A DNA stretch of 7,656 nt, from NCBI GenBank assembly GCA_025454075.1, contig JALOPD010000162.1, positions 1 to 7,656 of the forward strand, in the 5' to 3' direction. Source of the stretch: Desulfobacterales bacterium. Its GTDB lineage: Bacteria; Desulfobacterota; Desulfobacteria; Desulfobacterales; UBA2174_A. Shown here one piece after another: positions 5,642-7,656 of this stretch (its first letter is position 1; each line of letters opens with the position of its first letter). Both the position numbers and the translations under genes were made by a program. The notes under the pieces are model-generated. The model did no database searches. It saw only the letters and a program-made list of their open reading frames with translations, and was not told the DNA's origin.

Positions 5642-5650
5642 TGCTAAGAT
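5642..5650 (+). promoter_or_regulatory. Candidate extended -10 promoter element for the 5725 gene
   Basis: TGCTAAGAT has the extended -10 TGn followed by a 4/6 match to TATAAT. It lies about 75 bases before the GTG start at 5725. No matching -35 is found 17 bases upstream, which is tolerable for extended -10 promoters. The 203-base gap before this gene otherwise holds a 9-bp direct repeat CCGCATCCC (5528-5536 and 5545-5553). Confidence 0.25.
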
Positions 5651-5724
5651 CTGGAACCGGGCCGGGGCATTTCCGTTTCAATTAAGAACCCCGTTGGCCG
5701 GGAATGCGGGTAAGGGGGACCGCC

Positions 5725-6333
5725 GTGAGCGACTACCAGTTCGAGCAGCTCGAGGCCCTGACGCTGGTGCGCCTGCACCTGAAAACGCTTCCGCGCGGTG
5801 AGAAAGAGAAGCTTCGTCTGATGGCCGCAGACTACCTTGATTTCCGGCGTCGGGTGGACCGCTTCCTCGCGACGTATTTCAGCAGCGCATGCGATCAGGC
5901 CTGCTACCGGAGCCATCTCAGTGCCTGCTGCTCCCGGGAAGGCATCATTACGTTTTTTGCCGACGTCGTCATCAATCAGCTCTTCTCCGAAGACGCGGAG
6001 ATCGGCGAGCTGGCCGGCGCGTTGCGCGGCGACCAGCCGACGCTCAAGTGCGTTTATCTCGGTTCCCGGGGCTGCCGGTGGCGGATCAAGCCGATCGTCT
6101 GCCAGATGTTCCTCTGCGAGCCGGCCAAGGCCCGCGTGTTCCGCCACCATCCGGCAGCCGAATCCGAATGGATGGATCTCGGGCGCGAGCGCAAGACGTT
6201 CACCTGGCCGGACCGCCCGGTGCTGTTTGACCGCATCGAGAAATATTTCATTTCCCTGGGCTGCGCCTCGACTCTCATGTACCTGCACCAGAGCCCGGGA
6301 TTGCTGCGGCTCAAACAGAAGTCCGGCCTGTAG
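5725..6333 (+). CDS. Cys-rich protein with YkgJ-like metal-binding cluster
   Basis: A 202-residue protein. Nine Cys are present; eight form two clusters. The first is CDQACYRSHLSACC (56-69). The second is KCVYLGSRGCRWRIKPIVC (108-126) plus C131 in MFLCEP. The second cluster resembles the C-x-F/Y-L-x3-GC-x-I/W-x3-RP-x2-C-x2-F-x-C signature of YkgJ-family putative zinc/iron-chelating proteins, and the first takes the place of its N-terminal CxxC-type cluster. The N-terminus (1-50) is helical and charged; the C-terminus has a conserved-looking helix around LFDRIEKYFISLGC. It is probably cytoplasmic, since there is no signal peptide. The GTG at 5725 is chosen because AAGGGGGA (5712-5719) lies at normal spacing. 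A GTG or ATG slightly upstream (5704) is in frame but lies before the ribosome site. The cellular role is unknown; metal binding is an inference from the Cys pattern. Confidence 0.78.
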   Translation: MSDYQFEQLEALTLVRLHLKTLPRGEKEKLRLMAADYLDFRRRVDRFLATYFSSACDQACYRSHLSACCSREGIITFFADVVINQLFSEDAEIGELAGALRGDQPTLKCVYLGSRGCRWRIKPIVCQMFLCEPAKARVFRHHPAAESEWMDLGRERKTFTWPDRPVLFDRIEKYFISLGCASTLMYLHQSPGLLRLKQKSGL

Positions 6334-6356
6334 CCAGGCGGTTAAAAATCCGGTGT

Positions 6357-6404
6357 GCGGCCGTCAGGCGGGGCGCCCAACGGCTCGGCGCGCAGAGCGG
6401 CCGC
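6357..6404 (-). terminator. Possible terminator between convergent genes
   Basis: GCGGCCG (6357-6363) pairs with CGGCCGC (6398-6404) around a long GC-rich loop that can fold further. On the minus strand it is followed nine bases later by five T (plus-strand AAAAA at 6345-6349), which would suit the gene ending at 6422. The long loop weakens the case. Confidence 0.3.
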
Positions 6405-6421
6405 CGCGGGGAGGATGCACC

Positions 6422-7651
6422 TCACAGGTGCCGCGATAGGCTCAGCAGGTTCTTGTTGACCGCCAGCCGGGTCTGCACCTGGACGAGATCGTGCTGATCG
6501 CCGCGGAAGGGCAGATAGGCCAGGCGGAAGTGGGTGGGCTGAATGCGGATGCGGGCGAGTGCCTCGGCCACCCGGCGGCGGGGTTTCAGAATGCCGGCCA
6601 GCACCACCTTAAGACTTTCGCAGGCCTCCTCCACCGGCAGCGTCACCGGGTGGTGCCGCTCCGGAGGCAGGGCGGGTGCCAGGAGATCCTGGGCCTGAAT
6701 GAGGGTCAGGCTCTCGGCCATCCGCAGGTAGACCGGGGCGCGCAGCTTGAATGCCGGGGTCCAGAAGCGGAACTCCCGCGCGGCCAGGGCGGCAGCGACC
6801 ACCTTCGGCAGGTTCGCGGCCTGCGCCAGGTCGCCGTAGTTGCGGAGCGCGACTTCCGTCACGTCGCAGGCGATCTGCCAGAAGGGCAGGTAGTCCGCAT
6901 CCGGCTCAGCGTCCTCCAGGCAGTGCGATTCCACCCGCGTCAGTTTCTCGCCGGATGGATACCATGACGCGGCGCAGTTCCGGCAGTGCAGCACCAGCGC
7001 CGAGCGCTCCCCTTCCAGGTCCCCGCCGCAATCCGGGCACAAGGCCGGAACGAAATGCACGCGCCACGCCGGCGGCTGGCTCGCGGACCCGTTCACGTCG
7101 ATGGGGTCGGGTCCTTCGCCGAGCGGTTGATCGAGCACGGCGTCGAACAGCCGGCCCTCCCGGGCGTATGCCGGCGAATACAGCAAGCCCATGGATTCGC
7201 CCAGGTGGGCGCAGTAAAGGATCGGCTGCGGCAGCGCCTGGCTGAAGCGCTGCTGGAACGCCGCGAAGGTTTCCGCGAAAGAGCGCTTCGGCGGGATGAA
7301 GCGCCCCGCCAAGTCCGCAGAGGCGAATCGCAGTTTCATGGCCTGGGCGCGCAGGCCGAGCGTCGCCGGAAGCCCCGGCACATCGGCGGCGCACTGGGTC
7401 AGATCCAGGAACTTGTGATCGTTTCCGGCGGGGCGGCTGAAGAGCAGCGTGCCCCGGAACCGCCAGTAGGGGAAGTAAAGCAACTCCTCGTCGGCCGGGT
7501 TCCGGGCGGCGAGCACGTAACGGAAATAGTCGCGGGTCAGCCGAAACGACCGGACGCGGCAGAAGGGGCAGGCCACCAGCCGGTCGGTTTCCTCAAGGTC
7601 CGCCGGTGCCCCGCACTGGGGGCACTGGCAGTCGATGTGCAACGCCGTCAC
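6422..7651 (-). CDS. Protein with two zinc ribbons and repeated Tyr/Leu-Pro-Phe/Tyr motifs, function unknown
   Basis: At least 409 residues from GTG 7651 to TGA 6422-6424. Only five bases precede the start, so a longer N-terminus outside the window cannot be excluded, though a zinc ribbon at the extreme N-terminus is typical. Ribbon one is C10-x2-C13 with C28-x2-C31 (CPQCG...CPFCR). Ribbon two is C205-x2-C208 with C223-x2-C226 (CPDCGG...CRNC). Each is followed by an aromatic-Pro motif: LLYFPYWRFRG (57-67) and DYLPFWQI (253-260). A third copy, LAYLPFRG (378-385), lies near the end. This suggests an internal duplication of a ribbon plus beta-domain unit. I see no signal peptide or membrane segment. 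Ribbons of this kind bind structural zinc and often mediate nucleic-acid or protein contacts, but I do not assign a function. It converges on the YkgJ-like gene with an 88-base gap. Confidence 0.82.
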   Translation of the reverse strand: MTALHIDCQCPQCGAPADLEETDRLVACPFCRVRSFRLTRDYFRYVLAARNPADEELLYFPYWRFRGTLLFSRPAGNDHKFLDLTQCAADVPGLPATLGLRAQAMKLRFASADLAGRFIPPKRSFAETFAAFQQRFSQALPQPILYCAHLGESMGLLYSPAYAREGRLFDAVLDQPLGEGPDPIDVNGSASQPPAWRVHFVPALCPDCGGDLEGERSALVLHCRNCAASWYPSGEKLTRVESHCLEDAEPDADYLPFWQIACDVTEVALRNYGDLAQAANLPKVVAAALAAREFRFWTPAFKLRAPVYLRMAESLTLIQAQDLLAPALPPERHHPVTLPVEEACESLKVVLAGILKPRRRVAEALARIRIQPTHFRLAYLPFRGDQHDLVQVQTRLAVNKNLLSLSRHL

Positions 7652-7656
7652 AGCTT

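Overview
This 7.66 kb window is GC-rich bacterial DNA. The gene families and protein style (EtfBA of a syntroph or sulfate-reducer type, the deltaproteobacterial 'exopolyphosphatase'-like DHH protein, a periplasmic Cache protein, several Cys-rich proteins) suggest a Desulfobacterota/deltaproteobacterial chromosome or a metagenomic contig from one. This placement is inferred from remembered family resemblance; there is no rRNA or other marker gene here.

Region 1 (2-2537, + strand) is a tight operon: the 3' end of etfB, complete etfA (stop and start share one base), ridA after 13 bases, and a DHH-family phosphoesterase after 16 bases. EtfBA carries electrons between acyl-CoA dehydrogenase-type enzymes and the quinone pool or other partners. 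RidA removes reactive enamine/imine intermediates. The role of the DHH protein is not known to me. A GC-rich hairpin at 2571-2610 ends the operon and also faces the converging gene.

Region 2 (2659-4287, - strand) holds a small secreted single-Cache protein. It has a long 373-base leader region with a strong hairpin and a sigma-54-like promoter candidate. Upstream of it lies a broken NtrC-family response regulator. The regulator has lost the receiver phosphorylation site, Walker A and the GAFTGA loop through an internal deletion, and its first 29 codons are out of frame by one base in a C-run.

Region 3 (about 4291-4953, + strand) is a DUF5666-like repeat protein with no N-terminus. It begins head-to-head against the regulator start codon, so a rearrangement or assembly breakpoint lies near 4288-4320.

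Region 4 (4954-7651) starts with two hairpins and a short AT-rich island. It then has a 78-residue six-Cys protein, a 202-residue protein with a YkgJ-like Cys cluster (both +), and, converging on them, a 409-residue protein with two zinc ribbons (-). These look like unlinked metal-binding proteins rather than a recognisable pathway.

I see no CRISPR array, tRNA, rRNA, transposase or toxin-antitoxin pair, and no convincing new multi-gene system. The most unusual stretch is the damaged regulator/DUF5666 junction, followed by the poorly characterised Cys-rich proteins.
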